Origin: Ruminococcus sp.
GTDB lineage: Bacteria; Bacillota; Clostridia; Oscillospirales; Ruminococcaceae
Length of the DNA stretch: 64,000 nt
Direction of reading: 5' to 3'
Assembly: GCA_029062165.1 (NCBI GenBank)
Contig: JAIDQQ010000013.1
Location: forward strand, 1 to 64,000
Shown: one piece after another, positions 50,481-58,363 of the stretch
Layout: each line of letters begins with the position of its first letter
Numbering within the stretch: position 1 is the stretch's first letter
Notes under the pieces: generated by a model
Databases searched by the model: none
What the model was told of the DNA's origin: nothing
What the model saw: the letters and a program-made list of their open reading frames with translations, nothing else
Translations under genes and position numbers: made by a program

Positions 50481-52820
50481 TCACTGATATTTTTTAGCAC
50501 TAAGAATTTTTATCGAGTTTAATATAAGTAACATTGCCGTACCGGAATCCGCAAATACTGCCAGCCACATATTAGGGTGTCCGAGAAGTCCGAGTATCAG
50601 AACAACCGCTTTTATTACGAGTGCAAAAATTATATTCTGATATGCTACTTTTAAAGTACGGTCTGCAATTTTCTTTGCTTTAAGAACTGATTCCGGTTCA
50701 GAGTTCATGAATACAGCGTCGGAAGCCTCTAAGGCAAGGTCTGAACCGTTATGCATAGCACCGCTGACATCTGCACCGGCGAGTACAGGAGCGTCATTAA
50801 TACCGTCTCCGATAAACATTACTGACCCGTTTTCCTTACGGATTTTTTCTATTTCACGAAGTTTTCCGTCGGGGAGTAAATCGCCCTTTGCGTAGTCAAT
50901 ACCGAGTTTTTCGCCGACTACTTCAGCATTTTCGGACTTGTCACCGGTAAGCATTACAGTGCGTATACCCATAGACTTCAATGCGGAAATCGTTTCGGCA
51001 GAAGTTTTTTTCATGGTATCGGAAACTGTTATTATACCCTTTACGCTGTCGCCGACTGCAACATATATTATACTTCCGGCAGACTTGTATTCCGGAACTG
51101 TTATATTATTTTCCGTCATAAGTCGCTTGTTACCGCATAAAACTTTTTCACCGTCAATTACTGCTGAAATACCACGTCCGGCAATTTCCGAGACTTTTTC
51201 CGGCATTACAGCTTTTATTGAATTTTTTCCGCAATACTCTACTATACTTTCTGCGACAGGGTGTGTTGAAGATTTCTCACACGAAACGCAAAATTCAAGT
51301 AATTTTTCTTCTGTGATGTCCCCGAAAGTCTTTACATCTGTAACGGTAAAATCGCCGTTTGTAAGAGTACCTGTTTTATCGAATGCAATATTTCTGACAC
51401 CGGCGAGGGCTTCTATAGCTGACCCACCTTTGAAAAGTATTCCCAGTTTAGAGGCTACACCGATTCCCGAAAAATACGCAAGCGGTACACTCAAAACCAA
51501 CGCACATGGACAGCTTATTACGAGGAACGTCAGGGCGGAATATATCCATTTGTGCCACTCGCCTGTAATAACAGACGGTATCACCGCTGTAAGAAGTGCT
51601 ATCGCAAGTACTATCGGTGTATAGATTTTTGAAAATTTTGTTATGAAACGGTCAATTTTAGGCTTTGCGGAAGAAGCATCTTCAACAGCCTGTGCTATTT
51701 TTGAAATCATTGATTCATTGGCGGTAGCGGTTGCACGGAGCGTAAAGTTTTCCGAAAGATTTATACAGCCGGAAAGTATCTCATCACCTTTACGGACTGT
51801 CAGCGGAACAGGTTCGCCATTTACCGCAGATGTATCTATTCTTGATTCGCCGTTTTCTACAACACCATCAACGGCTATACGCTCACCGGCTTTTATCCGG
51901 ATAACGTCGCCGATTTGTATATTTTCGGCAGGTGTACGGATAAATTCGCCGTTTATGAGAACATCCGCAAAATCGGCTTTAAGACTTGCTATATCAGTTA
52001 TCGCCTTACGGCTTTTCGATACGGCATAATCTTCAAAAAGTTCGCCGATACGGAAAAACAATACAACGCCTACAGCCTCCGAATACTCACCGAGGGCAAA
52101 CGCTCCTATTGTGGCGACGGTCATAAGAAAATTTTCGTCGAAAATATTTCCGGTACGGATATTCTTAAACGCCGACTTTATTACATTGAATCCTAATACG
52201 AGATACGCACCTATGAAAAGAATCAGCGAAAGTATTTTTATTCCGGATAAATTTTCCGTGACAATAGCCAGTACGAAAAGAATAATTCCTATAATAAGCG
52301 GTACAAATTCAGGGATTTCTTTCTTTTTGGTGGCAGTGGATTCCGTAACAGTTTCTACTTCCGGAGCAGGTGAGGTTTCAAATGGTACTATTTCTACACC
52401 GGCTTCAACTGCTTGTGCAAGGTCATTCATTAATTCAAGGGTGTCTTCGTCGATATTTCCTGTGACTGTCAGTTTCTTCAACGGAAAATTCAGTACGGCA
52501 CTTTCGATACCTTGCATATCGGCGATAAGTTCTTCAATTTTACCGCCACAGTGTGCGCAGTCGAGATTGTTTATAGTGTAAGTTCTGGTTATCGACGGAA
52601 TTTTTTCAGCCGATACAATTTCAACTTCCGCTTCAACTGTACGTGCGATTTGGTTCATTTGTGTGAGGGTATCAGGTGTGATGTTTCCTGTGACGGTCAG
52701 TTTTTTCAGTGGGAAATTGAGTACGGCACTTTCGATACCCTGCATACCGGCGATAAGAGCTTCAATTTTACCGCCACAGTGTGCGCAGTCGAGATTGTTT
52801 ATAATATAGTTTTGTTTCAT
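50481..52820 (-). CDS. Heavy-metal exporting P1B-type ATPase (Zn/Cd/Pb type) with two HMA domains
   Basis: 779 residues from the ATG at 52820 (AAAGGA upstream); an ATG at 52856 lies inside the operator. Two nearly identical metal-binding domains (5-80, 81-156), each with DCAHC, are followed by eight predicted membrane helices, the CPC metal site (ISCPCALVLSVP), DKTGTLTNGDF phosphorylation loop, HPVAESIV and GDGINDAPVL. CPC with the DCAHC pattern fits the ZntA/CadA group more than copper pumps (GMTCxxC). It should export Zn, Cd or Pb. The promoter overlaps an SmtB/CadC-like operator, but no ArsR gene is nearby. Confidence 0.95.
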   Translation of the reverse strand: MKQNYIINNLDCAHCGGKIEALIAGMQGIESAVLNFPLKKLTVTGNITPDTLTQMNQIARTVEAEVEIVSAEKIPSITRTYTINNLDCAHCGGKIEELIADMQGIESAVLNFPLKKLTVTGNIDEDTLELMNDLAQAVEAGVEIVPFETSPAPEVETVTESTATKKKEIPEFVPLIIGIILFVLAIVTENLSGIKILSLILFIGAYLVLGFNVIKSAFKNIRTGNIFDENFLMTVATIGAFALGEYSEAVGVVLFFRIGELFEDYAVSKSRKAITDIASLKADFADVLINGEFIRTPAENIQIGDVIRIKAGERIAVDGVVENGESRIDTSAVNGEPVPLTVRKGDEILSGCINLSENFTLRATATANESMISKIAQAVEDASSAKPKIDRFITKFSKIYTPIVLAIALLTAVIPSVITGEWHKWIYSALTFLVISCPCALVLSVPLAYFSGIGVASKLGILFKGGSAIEALAGVRNIAFDKTGTLTNGDFTVTDVKTFGDITEEKLLEFCVSCEKSSTHPVAESIVEYCGKNSIKAVMPEKVSEIAGRGISAVIDGEKVLCGNKRLMTENNITVPEYKSAGSIIYVAVGDSVKGIITVSDTMKKTSAETISALKSMGIRTVMLTGDKSENAEVVGEKLGIDYAKGDLLPDGKLREIEKIRKENGSVMFIGDGINDAPVLAGADVSGAMHNGSDLALEASDAVFMNSEPESVLKAKKIADRTLKVAYQNIIFALVIKAVVLILGLLGHPNMWLAVFADSGTAMLLILNSIKILSAKKYQ
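52353..52808 (-). repeat. Tandem duplication of a 228-bp HMA-domain unit
   Basis: Codons 5-80 (52581-52808) and 81-156 (52353-52580) of the ATPase. The first 43 residues of the units differ at only three positions by eye, and the DNA is also highly similar, so the duplication looks recent or homogenised. Confidence 0.9.
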
Positions 52821-52838
52821 GAAAATCAGTCCTTTCAA

Positions 52839-52858
52839 ATATGAATACTTGTTCATAT
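52839..52858. promoter_or_regulatory. SmtB/ArsR-type metal operator
   Basis: Imperfect palindrome; on the minus strand ATATGAACAAGTATTCATAT, which contains TGAACA-N2-TATTCA, the core recognised by SmtB/CadC-family repressors. It covers the predicted transcription start of the ATPase gene, as expected for metal-induced derepression. Confidence 0.8.
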
Positions 52859-52862
52859 GTTT

Positions 52863-52891
52863 AATATATCATATTTAATTTCATTTGTCAA
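52863..52891 (-). promoter_or_regulatory. Sigma-A promoter of the metal ATPase gene
   Basis: On the minus strand TTGACA (52886-52891), 17 bp, TATATT (52863-52868). Confidence 0.87.
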
Positions 52892-52911
52892 TAGTTTTCT
52901 GAAAATTTTTC

Positions 52912-52940
52912 TTTATTTCTGAAAAAATTTATGTTATAAT
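52912..52940 (+). promoter_or_regulatory. Probable promoter of the ECF sigma gene
   Basis: TTTATT (52912-52917), 17 bp, TATAAT (52935-52940). The leader would be about 170 nt and contains two palindromes. Confidence 0.6.
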
Positions 52941-52957
52941 AGTAATGTACCCGATAT

Positions 52958-52975
52958 TGTTAACCGTGGTTAACA
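52958..52975. repeat. Operator-like palindrome in the sigma gene leader
   Basis: TGTTAACC-GT-GGTTAACA, perfect 8-bp arms with a 2-bp centre, at about +11 to +28 from the predicted start. Confidence 0.75.
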
Positions 52976-53065
52976 TGGAAATCTTCCGGAAAACAGGCAA
53001 AAAACAGATTTTTAAAATTTCCGGAAAAAATTTCGTCTTTTTTGGCTCTTCAAATCACTTATATA

Positions 53066-53079
53066 TGAAAAGCTTTTCA
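53066..53079. repeat. Perfect 14-bp dyad upstream of the ECF sigma gene
   Basis: TGAAAAGCTTTTCA, extended by further pairs beyond one mismatch on each side, 22 bp before the ribosome-binding site. Same arms as the palindrome in front of rsmH. Confidence 0.7.
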
Positions 53080-53115
53080 CATATCATAAACCCTTACCGA
53101 AAGGAGTGACGGACT

Positions 53116-53724
53116 TTGACTGTCGATTCTAAATTTTATGCCGGAGGTGACGGTAAAATTTCAGCGTTATTAAACCCACACGAACAGACTATTAATTATG
53201 ACATATCAGGCGAAAACATCAATGAACTGATTGCAGGCTGTTCGGAGTCCAGAGAAAAACTCGAAAAACTCTATACCATGTTCAAAGACAGCGTTTTTGC
53301 CATAGCATTCGGCATAACTTCTGACTATCATCTTTCAGAAGACTGTGTCGCTGAAACTTTCGTCCGGCTTACGCAGGTCAAACGGTTTTCCGCAAAAAAA
53401 GGAGACGGCAAAGGGTTTATTATTACTATCGCCCGCAACGTTGCACTTGAATATCGCCGTAAGTACAAGAGAGAGACCGAAAATTCTGATATTTATATCA
53501 GAAATTACGGCGATTCTGACAAGACTGTTGAAAACAGTATTTATATAAATCATTTACTTGAATATCTTACCGACAAACAACGTCAGGTTATTGTACTGAA
53601 ATGCTGTTCGGAACTGACATTCAAGGAAATAGCTAAAATCATGAAATGCCCCGAATCTACGGTAAAATCAAGGTATCGTAAAGCTATTGCTATTTTACAG
53701 GAAAAGGCAGGTGCTGACAAGTGA
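53116..53724 (+). CDS. ECF-type sigma-70 family RNA polymerase sigma factor
   Basis: 202 residues. Region 2 (about 50-115: KDSVFAIAFGITSDYHLSEDCVAETFVRL) and region 4 (about 145-195: TDKQRQVIVLKCCSELTFKEIAKIMKC, then STVKSRYRKAI) are clear; regions 1 and 3 are absent, as in ECF factors. An extra N-terminal tail of about 35 residues is unusual. The start is TTG, 9 nt after AAGGAG. The stop overlaps a membrane protein start (GTGA), the usual layout of a sigma and its anti-sigma. Confidence 0.93.
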   Translation: MTVDSKFYAGGDGKISALLNPHEQTINYDISGENINELIAGCSESREKLEKLYTMFKDSVFAIAFGITSDYHLSEDCVAETFVRLTQVKRFSAKKGDGKGFIITIARNVALEYRRKYKRETENSDIYIRNYGDSDKTVENSIYINHLLEYLTDKQRQVIVLKCCSELTFKEIAKIMKCPESTVKSRYRKAIAILQEKAGADK

Positions 53725-55157
53725 AGAAAAATAATCCTGAAATAAATCAGGAACTTGAAAAAATGTTCAGAGACAAAATGAATGAACTTTCCTCATCTGT
53801 GGATTGCTTTGACAAAATTTCTGCAAGGGCTTTTCCTGAAAAAAATCCGGATTTTTCAGAAAGCGGATTCACCGTATGCGACCTTGAAAACATAACCGGA
53901 AACTCTAAAAAACCTAAATTTCTTAAATGGACTGCTGGTCTTGTTGCCTGTGCGGTATGTGCTTTTGTACTACCTCAAACACGTATCGTCAGTAATCTTA
54001 TAGCCGGTCTGGGAAGCAGTTCAAACAAGGCGTACTCAAAACTGATTGAGGAAATAAATACGGAAACTTCGCAGAATACCTACAGAATTTATGACCTTCC
54101 ACTTGACGACTATATAAAATATGACAGACTTGTTACACCGTTGTATGCGTGTCCTTTTGAAGATTGCGGTAAGGATAATATAAACGTCCGTGTATTCGTG
54201 AGGACTTACAACGACATTCCAACCAATCAGATTTATGCCGTGGAGTATGCCGGAGAGTATACAAATTCAAATTTCATAGCGGTTGCCGATACCAAAGCTA
54301 AATTCACCGCCGACGATTTGGAAAATCTTGACGAAATATACACTCCATTTGACGATACAGCGGTAAAAAATGCTATTATGACAAATTTCAGACCGGCGAT
54401 TACAGCAGAATCTTTCATGACTGACTTAAATGACAATAAAGTTTCTGTAGCATCTTTCGATTACGGAAATATCTTCAAATCAGACGACGAAACAATTTAT
54501 TACAGTCCTGTTCAGATTATCTATTACGGCGACAAAATCGACGACCAACCTGAGACTTACTACTATGACATAAATAATCTTCCCACCGCTTCAGGCACGT
54601 GGAAAAATACTCTCTGTTTCGATGGTTTTTCCTCAATGCCCGAAGAAAGTCAATCGCTTTTCGTACGTGTTCCGCTGTTCGATGTAAAAGAAGTATCTTC
54701 TGATAGTTCTGTCAATGCTATGTCATGCGGATATGTTAAAAATGTATTATTCGACGAAGATAAAACTTCCGGAATAGATTTCTATTCCCTGTCGTTACAG
54801 AGTTACGGAGAAAAAAATATAAGTACTTTTGCAGTGCCTTACGACAATGAAATTCTCAAAAGTATCAGGATGTATTTTTCACAAGCGGGTATAATTTTTT
54901 CAAGTGATTCAGATGCATCTTTAATACTGAAATCTGAAAATGCACAGACCACAAATGTAATACCTGACGACAGCGATAATTATTACAATTTACTATCCGA
55001 TGAAGAAACAGAAGATATTCTTGAAATGCTATCGGAGCAGGAAGAAACAGAAATAAAGACGGAATTTTTCGCTGAGACTGAGTACACCGAAGAACAACAA
55101 CGACAGAAACTTATTCAAGCAGAACAACAGTTAAAACAAAACAATAAAAAAAAGTGA
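53721..55157 (+). CDS. Membrane protein, probable anti-sigma partner of the ECF factor
   Basis: 478 residues starting with GTG overlapping the sigma stop. The N-terminal 65 residues are cytoplasmic (EINQELEKMFRDKMNEL, with Cys25), one membrane helix lies at about 70-88 (WTAGLVACAVCAFVLP) and a large extracellular domain follows, with a Glu/Gln-rich tail. I see no zinc-type HxxxCxxC anti-sigma motif. Role inferred from topology, overlap and gene order only; the outer domain could sense wall stress. Confidence 0.8.
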   Translation: MKKNNPEINQELEKMFRDKMNELSSSVDCFDKISARAFPEKNPDFSESGFTVCDLENITGNSKKPKFLKWTAGLVACAVCAFVLPQTRIVSNLIAGLGSSSNKAYSKLIEEINTETSQNTYRIYDLPLDDYIKYDRLVTPLYACPFEDCGKDNINVRVFVRTYNDIPTNQIYAVEYAGEYTNSNFIAVADTKAKFTADDLENLDEIYTPFDDTAVKNAIMTNFRPAITAESFMTDLNDNKVSVASFDYGNIFKSDDETIYYSPVQIIYYGDKIDDQPETYYYDINNLPTASGTWKNTLCFDGFSSMPEESQSLFVRVPLFDVKEVSSDSSVNAMSCGYVKNVLFDEDKTSGIDFYSLSLQSYGEKNISTFAVPYDNEILKSIRMYFSQAGIIFSSDSDASLILKSENAQTTNVIPDDSDNYYNLLSDEETEDILEMLSEQEETEIKTEFFAETEYTEEQQRQKLIQAEQQLKQNNKKK

Positions 55158-55200
55158 ATCCGCAAACAGATAAACAAAAGAAAGTATATATAAAAAAAAT

Positions 55201-55233
55201 CCCTCCGGACTGTAACAAGTTCGGAGGGGTTTT
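55201..55233. terminator. Bidirectional terminator between converging genes
   Basis: CCCTCCGGACT / AGTTCGGAGGG stem (11 pairs, one G-T) with a six-base loop, TTTT on the right and a long A tract on the left giving T on the minus strand. Confidence 0.92.
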
Positions 55234-55236
55234 ATT

Positions 55237-56559
55237 TCAACTGCTTTTCCGGAAATTTCTGTCTGTGAATATACGTGCGAAAATCAGACCTAACGGCAAC
55301 GATATTACTATAAATAACGCCTTTGTCAGCCATAATGCACCGGTCTGTAGTTCGTTCAGAGCTATGTAGTATACGCCCTTGTACATGAACATTCCCGGAA
55401 TCATTATCACTATGGACGGTACTGTGAGAGTTATTCTCGGATAGCCTACTTTTTTCTTGAGTGCAGAGGCAAACAATCCGGCACATAACGCCCCTACAAA
55501 TGATGCCGTACTGACCGGAATGGAAGTAAAATCAAGTAATTCAAGACGGATTGTATTTACTGTCATTCCGATTATTCCGGCAGTGAGAGCCATTTTCTTC
55601 GGACTATTGAACATGAGTGAAAAACCGTATACACCGCAGAAACTTGTGACAAGTCTAAGGACGAGTTTCAATAACGGTTGTATTTCCATTTCCACGAACT
55701 CCGACGGGTGAAATTTAAATATAGTCGCCGTAATCCAGCCGGTAAGCGTCGCCATAGCTATTATCAGTAACGCATATGTTATACGCTCCAGTCCGGAACG
55801 CAAATCGAGTTTGGCAATGTCGATACCGCCGGTTATAAGCGGAAATCCGGGGATTATGAAAAGCATTGAACATATATATCCTGCCTGATGTACGCTTGAA
55901 ACTCCTATTATTATTTCAGCGACTTCAAGGCATATCATGTATACCGAACACGCTGTAGCTACTCCGGCGGTGACGTTCGCAAGGAGTGTTATGTGTTTTT
56001 CGAGTAATTTTTTCCGGACAAAATTTCCTACACCTGCTCCGAAAAATGCACAAATCATTTCGACTACTCCGCCACCCAACAGAAACGTAAATGCACAGCA
56101 CGCTATCGCCGAGGCAAGACCTAAATTCCATGCGTTGTAATTCGCAGGCATTTCCTGAAACTTGTCAAGTATATGGTGAAACTGTTCCACGGAATATTTA
56201 TCGGCTCTTTCCTGAAAACCGTCGGCAAATTCCTCAAGATAATTCAGACGGTCTGTATTGACACCTGTAGTATTTATCGACAATGCATTTGTATAAGTCT
56301 CACCGTTTTCGATACACGTATAGGCTATTGCAAGAAGTCCTATATCGGCGTTACAGGTTACGCCTAATGCCCTTGCTATCTTGTTCATTGAGGCACGTAC
56401 ACGCCACGCACCTGTACCCACTGAAAGCATCATAAGACCTAATCTTCCGATTAATGTAGCTTTTTCTTTCAGCGACGCATTGACAGCCGGTACTGGATTT
56501 TCATTTTCTATAATTTCGTGCCATGCTATAGGCATATGTTGTTTTCGGAACTGACTCAT
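55237..56559 (-). CDS. Threonine/serine exporter family protein (ThrE-type, both halves)
   Basis: 440 residues. A soluble N-terminal part (1-150) with family stretch LMMLSVGTGAWRVRASMNKIARALG precedes about ten membrane helices. Both ThrE halves (usually separate YjjP- and YjjB-like genes in Enterobacteria) are in one chain: NAWNLGLASAIACCAF and the later IPVSTASFVGALCAG. It probably exports threonine, serine or a dicarboxylate. Start with GAGGTGG. Transcribed alone or with genes upstream on the minus strand. Confidence 0.9.
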   Translation of the reverse strand: MSQFRKQHMPIAWHEIIENENPVPAVNASLKEKATLIGRLGLMMLSVGTGAWRVRASMNKIARALGVTCNADIGLLAIAYTCIENGETYTNALSINTTGVNTDRLNYLEEFADGFQERADKYSVEQFHHILDKFQEMPANYNAWNLGLASAIACCAFTFLLGGGVVEMICAFFGAGVGNFVRKKLLEKHITLLANVTAGVATACSVYMICLEVAEIIIGVSSVHQAGYICSMLFIIPGFPLITGGIDIAKLDLRSGLERITYALLIIAMATLTGWITATIFKFHPSEFVEMEIQPLLKLVLRLVTSFCGVYGFSLMFNSPKKMALTAGIIGMTVNTIRLELLDFTSIPVSTASFVGALCAGLFASALKKKVGYPRITLTVPSIVIMIPGMFMYKGVYYIALNELQTGALWLTKALFIVISLPLGLIFARIFTDRNFRKSS

Positions 56560-56580
56560 TTAATTATACCACCTCATAAA

Positions 56581-56606
56581 AATTCATAATTCACAATTCA
56601 TAATTC
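56581..56606. repeat. Two copies of a 12-bp direct repeat
   Basis: AATTCATAATTC at 56581-56592 and 56595-56606, 14-bp period, in the gap between the phosphatase and ThrE genes. Similar short AT repeats are often dispersed in genomes. Confidence 0.6.
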
Positions 56607-57083
56607 TTAATTATTTTGCGTTTCGCCTGTGAGTTTTTTTAAAAGTCCTGTACAGCCGGAAAAAATATCTTCATAAGCTGTCCGGAAATCTCCGGTGTAC
56701 CAAGGGTCAGCGACATCTGCGGAACTTCCGGCAAATGTAAGAAGTTTATATATTTTTTTGTCGTCGCCTAAGATTTTTTTCATATTCCGGATATTAGCTG
56801 TATCCATACCTATGAAATAATCGTAATTTTCATAATCAGATTTTTTCAGCTGTACAGAAAGTTTACCGTCACAACCTATACCGTGTTTTTTAAGTTCAGC
56901 TTTCGCAGGCGGATATACCGGACTTCCTATACCGTTATAGTGGATAGTTTCTGAACTCGTCGCCCCTGACGTAATATAAAATTCATGACTTAATTCTTTT
57001 TCGCTGACAAGTTTTTTCATAATAAATTCTGCCATAGGTGAACGGCATATATTTCCGTGACATACAAACATTATACGTATTAT
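56607..57083 (-). CDS. Low-molecular-weight protein tyrosine phosphatase, probable ATA start
   Basis: 158 residues from the ATA at 57081-57083. The P-loop CHGNICRS (C-x5-R-S) lies at the N-terminus and the catalytic Asp is in ADPWYTGDF near residue 123. Family members begin with M-I-R-I/V-x-FVCHGN. Here the first ATG (57071) gives MFVCHGN, cutting the first strand, and is 19 nt from AAGGGGG (57091-57097). Reading ATA-ATA-CGT-ATA-ATG from 57083 gives (M)IRIMFVCHGN exactly, 7 nt after that site. The ribosome-binding site overlaps the stop of the sugar-binding protein gene. It may control capsule kinases, none of which is in the window. Confidence 0.93.
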   Translation of the reverse strand: MIRIMFVCHGNICRSPMAEFIMKKLVSEKELSHEFYITSGATSSETIHYNGIGSPVYPPAKAELKKHGIGCDGKLSVQLKKSDYENYDYFIGMDTANIRNMKKILGDDKKIYKLLTFAGSSADVADPWYTGDFRTAYEDIFSGCTGLLKKLTGETQNN

Positions 57084-57095
57084 AAAAATTCCCCC

Positions 57096-58349
57096 TTAAA
57101 AATATTCAGATATTTTTATCATAAGTGTTTCAGCGGATTCCTTAGCGGTTGCCTTATCGTAAATTACATCATTACAGGCTGAAAAAAAATCATCTATAAG
57201 ACTGTTGTTTTCAAGTACCGGTGCAAGTTCCGCAAGCTGACAGCCTTCCATTTTCTGCGACGCCTCATACTGTATGCCATAAAGCATATAGTTTTTTTCG
57301 ATAGTCTTCTTTGCGGAATTACTTAAAGGTATACCCTTTTCAACTCCCTGAAGTTCTGCCATTTCCGGACTGTTCATAAGGAAATCAAGCAATAAACCGG
57401 CTTCTTCGGGGTGTTGAGTGTTTTTGCTTACGGCGTACATGGTAGCCGGTTTAGCGTACCAGCCTTCGCCGACGTTGTTTCCGTCAAGTGTGGTATAGTC
57501 TGCCGTGATTATATTTACTCCGTCTTCAATCATAGTACCGAAATAATTTGTTGCGTCGCTGACCCACGCTACAGAACCAGCATATGTTTCCTTGGCTATT
57601 TCCTTACTGTCGTAATACTCAAGCTGTGGTATAACGCTTCTGTCGACGAGTTCCTTATAAAATTCAATCATATTCTGAAAGTCTTTTGCTTTGAAGTTCA
57701 GTTTATTCTTTTTGATAATTCTTTTACCTGTTACCTGTTCGGTATGGGCTATCAGATACAACCATATAGATTTTGAAGCACCACTCATAGCGTATATACC
57801 GTCTTTTTTCATAACGTCAGCGGATTTGAATAAATCGTCCCATGTCTGCGGAATTTCAAGACCGTATTTGTCGTAAATATCCTTGTTTATATAGACCGTT
57901 TCGGCGTTCATTGCAATCGGTATGGCGTTCAGACGGTCATTTTTTATACCATATTCAAGAACATCTCCGGAAAAATTGGAAATATCAAAATTTTTCAGTT
58001 GGTTTATATCGTAATAACCTGTGCCGTCTTCAGAATACTGTGAAAGCCAGCTGAAATTAATCTGCATAACGTCGGCTTCGGTATTGGAACGCATCTGAAT
58101 TTTACTTCTTTCCTCGTAGCCTGACCACTCGGAATAACTACAGTTTACTTTTATATCCGGATATTTTTCTTCAAACATTTCAACGGCTTTTATAGTATAT
58201 CTGTTTCTTGCGTCCGTACCCCACCACGAAAGATTTATTTCAGTTTGTTTTTCCTGTTGAGTAACAACAGGTTCATGACCGGAGCAGGCACAGGCGGATA
58301 TAAATGCAATACTGCCTGTCAGTGCAAGTATTCGGCGGAATATTTTCAT
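57096..58349 (-). CDS. ABC transporter sugar-binding lipoprotein (family 1)
   Basis: 417 residues. A lipoprotein signal with Cys20 or Cys22 is followed by a bilobed solute-binding protein of the maltose/multiple-sugar type: LSWWGTDARNRYTIKAVEMFEEKYPDI in the first strand region (shown in parts), ADVMQINFSWL and NKDIYDKYGLEIPQTWDDL. Permease genes are not adjacent, so the transporter is split or this protein acts as a sensor partner. It lies 14 bp after a receptor-like GGDEF protein and probably shares its transcript. Confidence 0.92.
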   Translation of the reverse strand: MKIFRRILALTGSIAFISACACSGHEPVVTQQEKQTEINLSWWGTDARNRYTIKAVEMFEEKYPDIKVNCSYSEWSGYEERSKIQMRSNTEADVMQINFSWLSQYSEDGTGYYDINQLKNFDISNFSGDVLEYGIKNDRLNAIPIAMNAETVYINKDIYDKYGLEIPQTWDDLFKSADVMKKDGIYAMSGASKSIWLYLIAHTEQVTGKRIIKKNKLNFKAKDFQNMIEFYKELVDRSVIPQLEYYDSKEIAKETYAGSVAWVSDATNYFGTMIEDGVNIITADYTTLDGNNVGEGWYAKPATMYAVSKNTQHPEEAGLLLDFLMNSPEMAELQGVEKGIPLSNSAKKTIEKNYMLYGIQYEASQKMEGCQLAELAPVLENNSLIDDFFSACNDVIYDKATAKESAETLMIKISEYF

Positions 58350-58363
58350 TCAGAATGCCCCCT

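Noticed and set aside
50938..52581. Several long plus-strand frames opposite the metal ATPase
   Set aside because: They are shadows of a strongly conserved minus-strand gene with all P-type ATPase motifs.
52821..52856. Start of the metal ATPase at the ATG at 52856
   Set aside because: That ATG lies within the operator at the transcription start; ATG 52820 has a ribosome-binding site and the family N-terminus.
56581..56606. CRISPR-like or mobile repeat
   Set aside because: Only two 12-bp copies with a 14-bp period; too short for CRISPR and no inverted ends or transposase.
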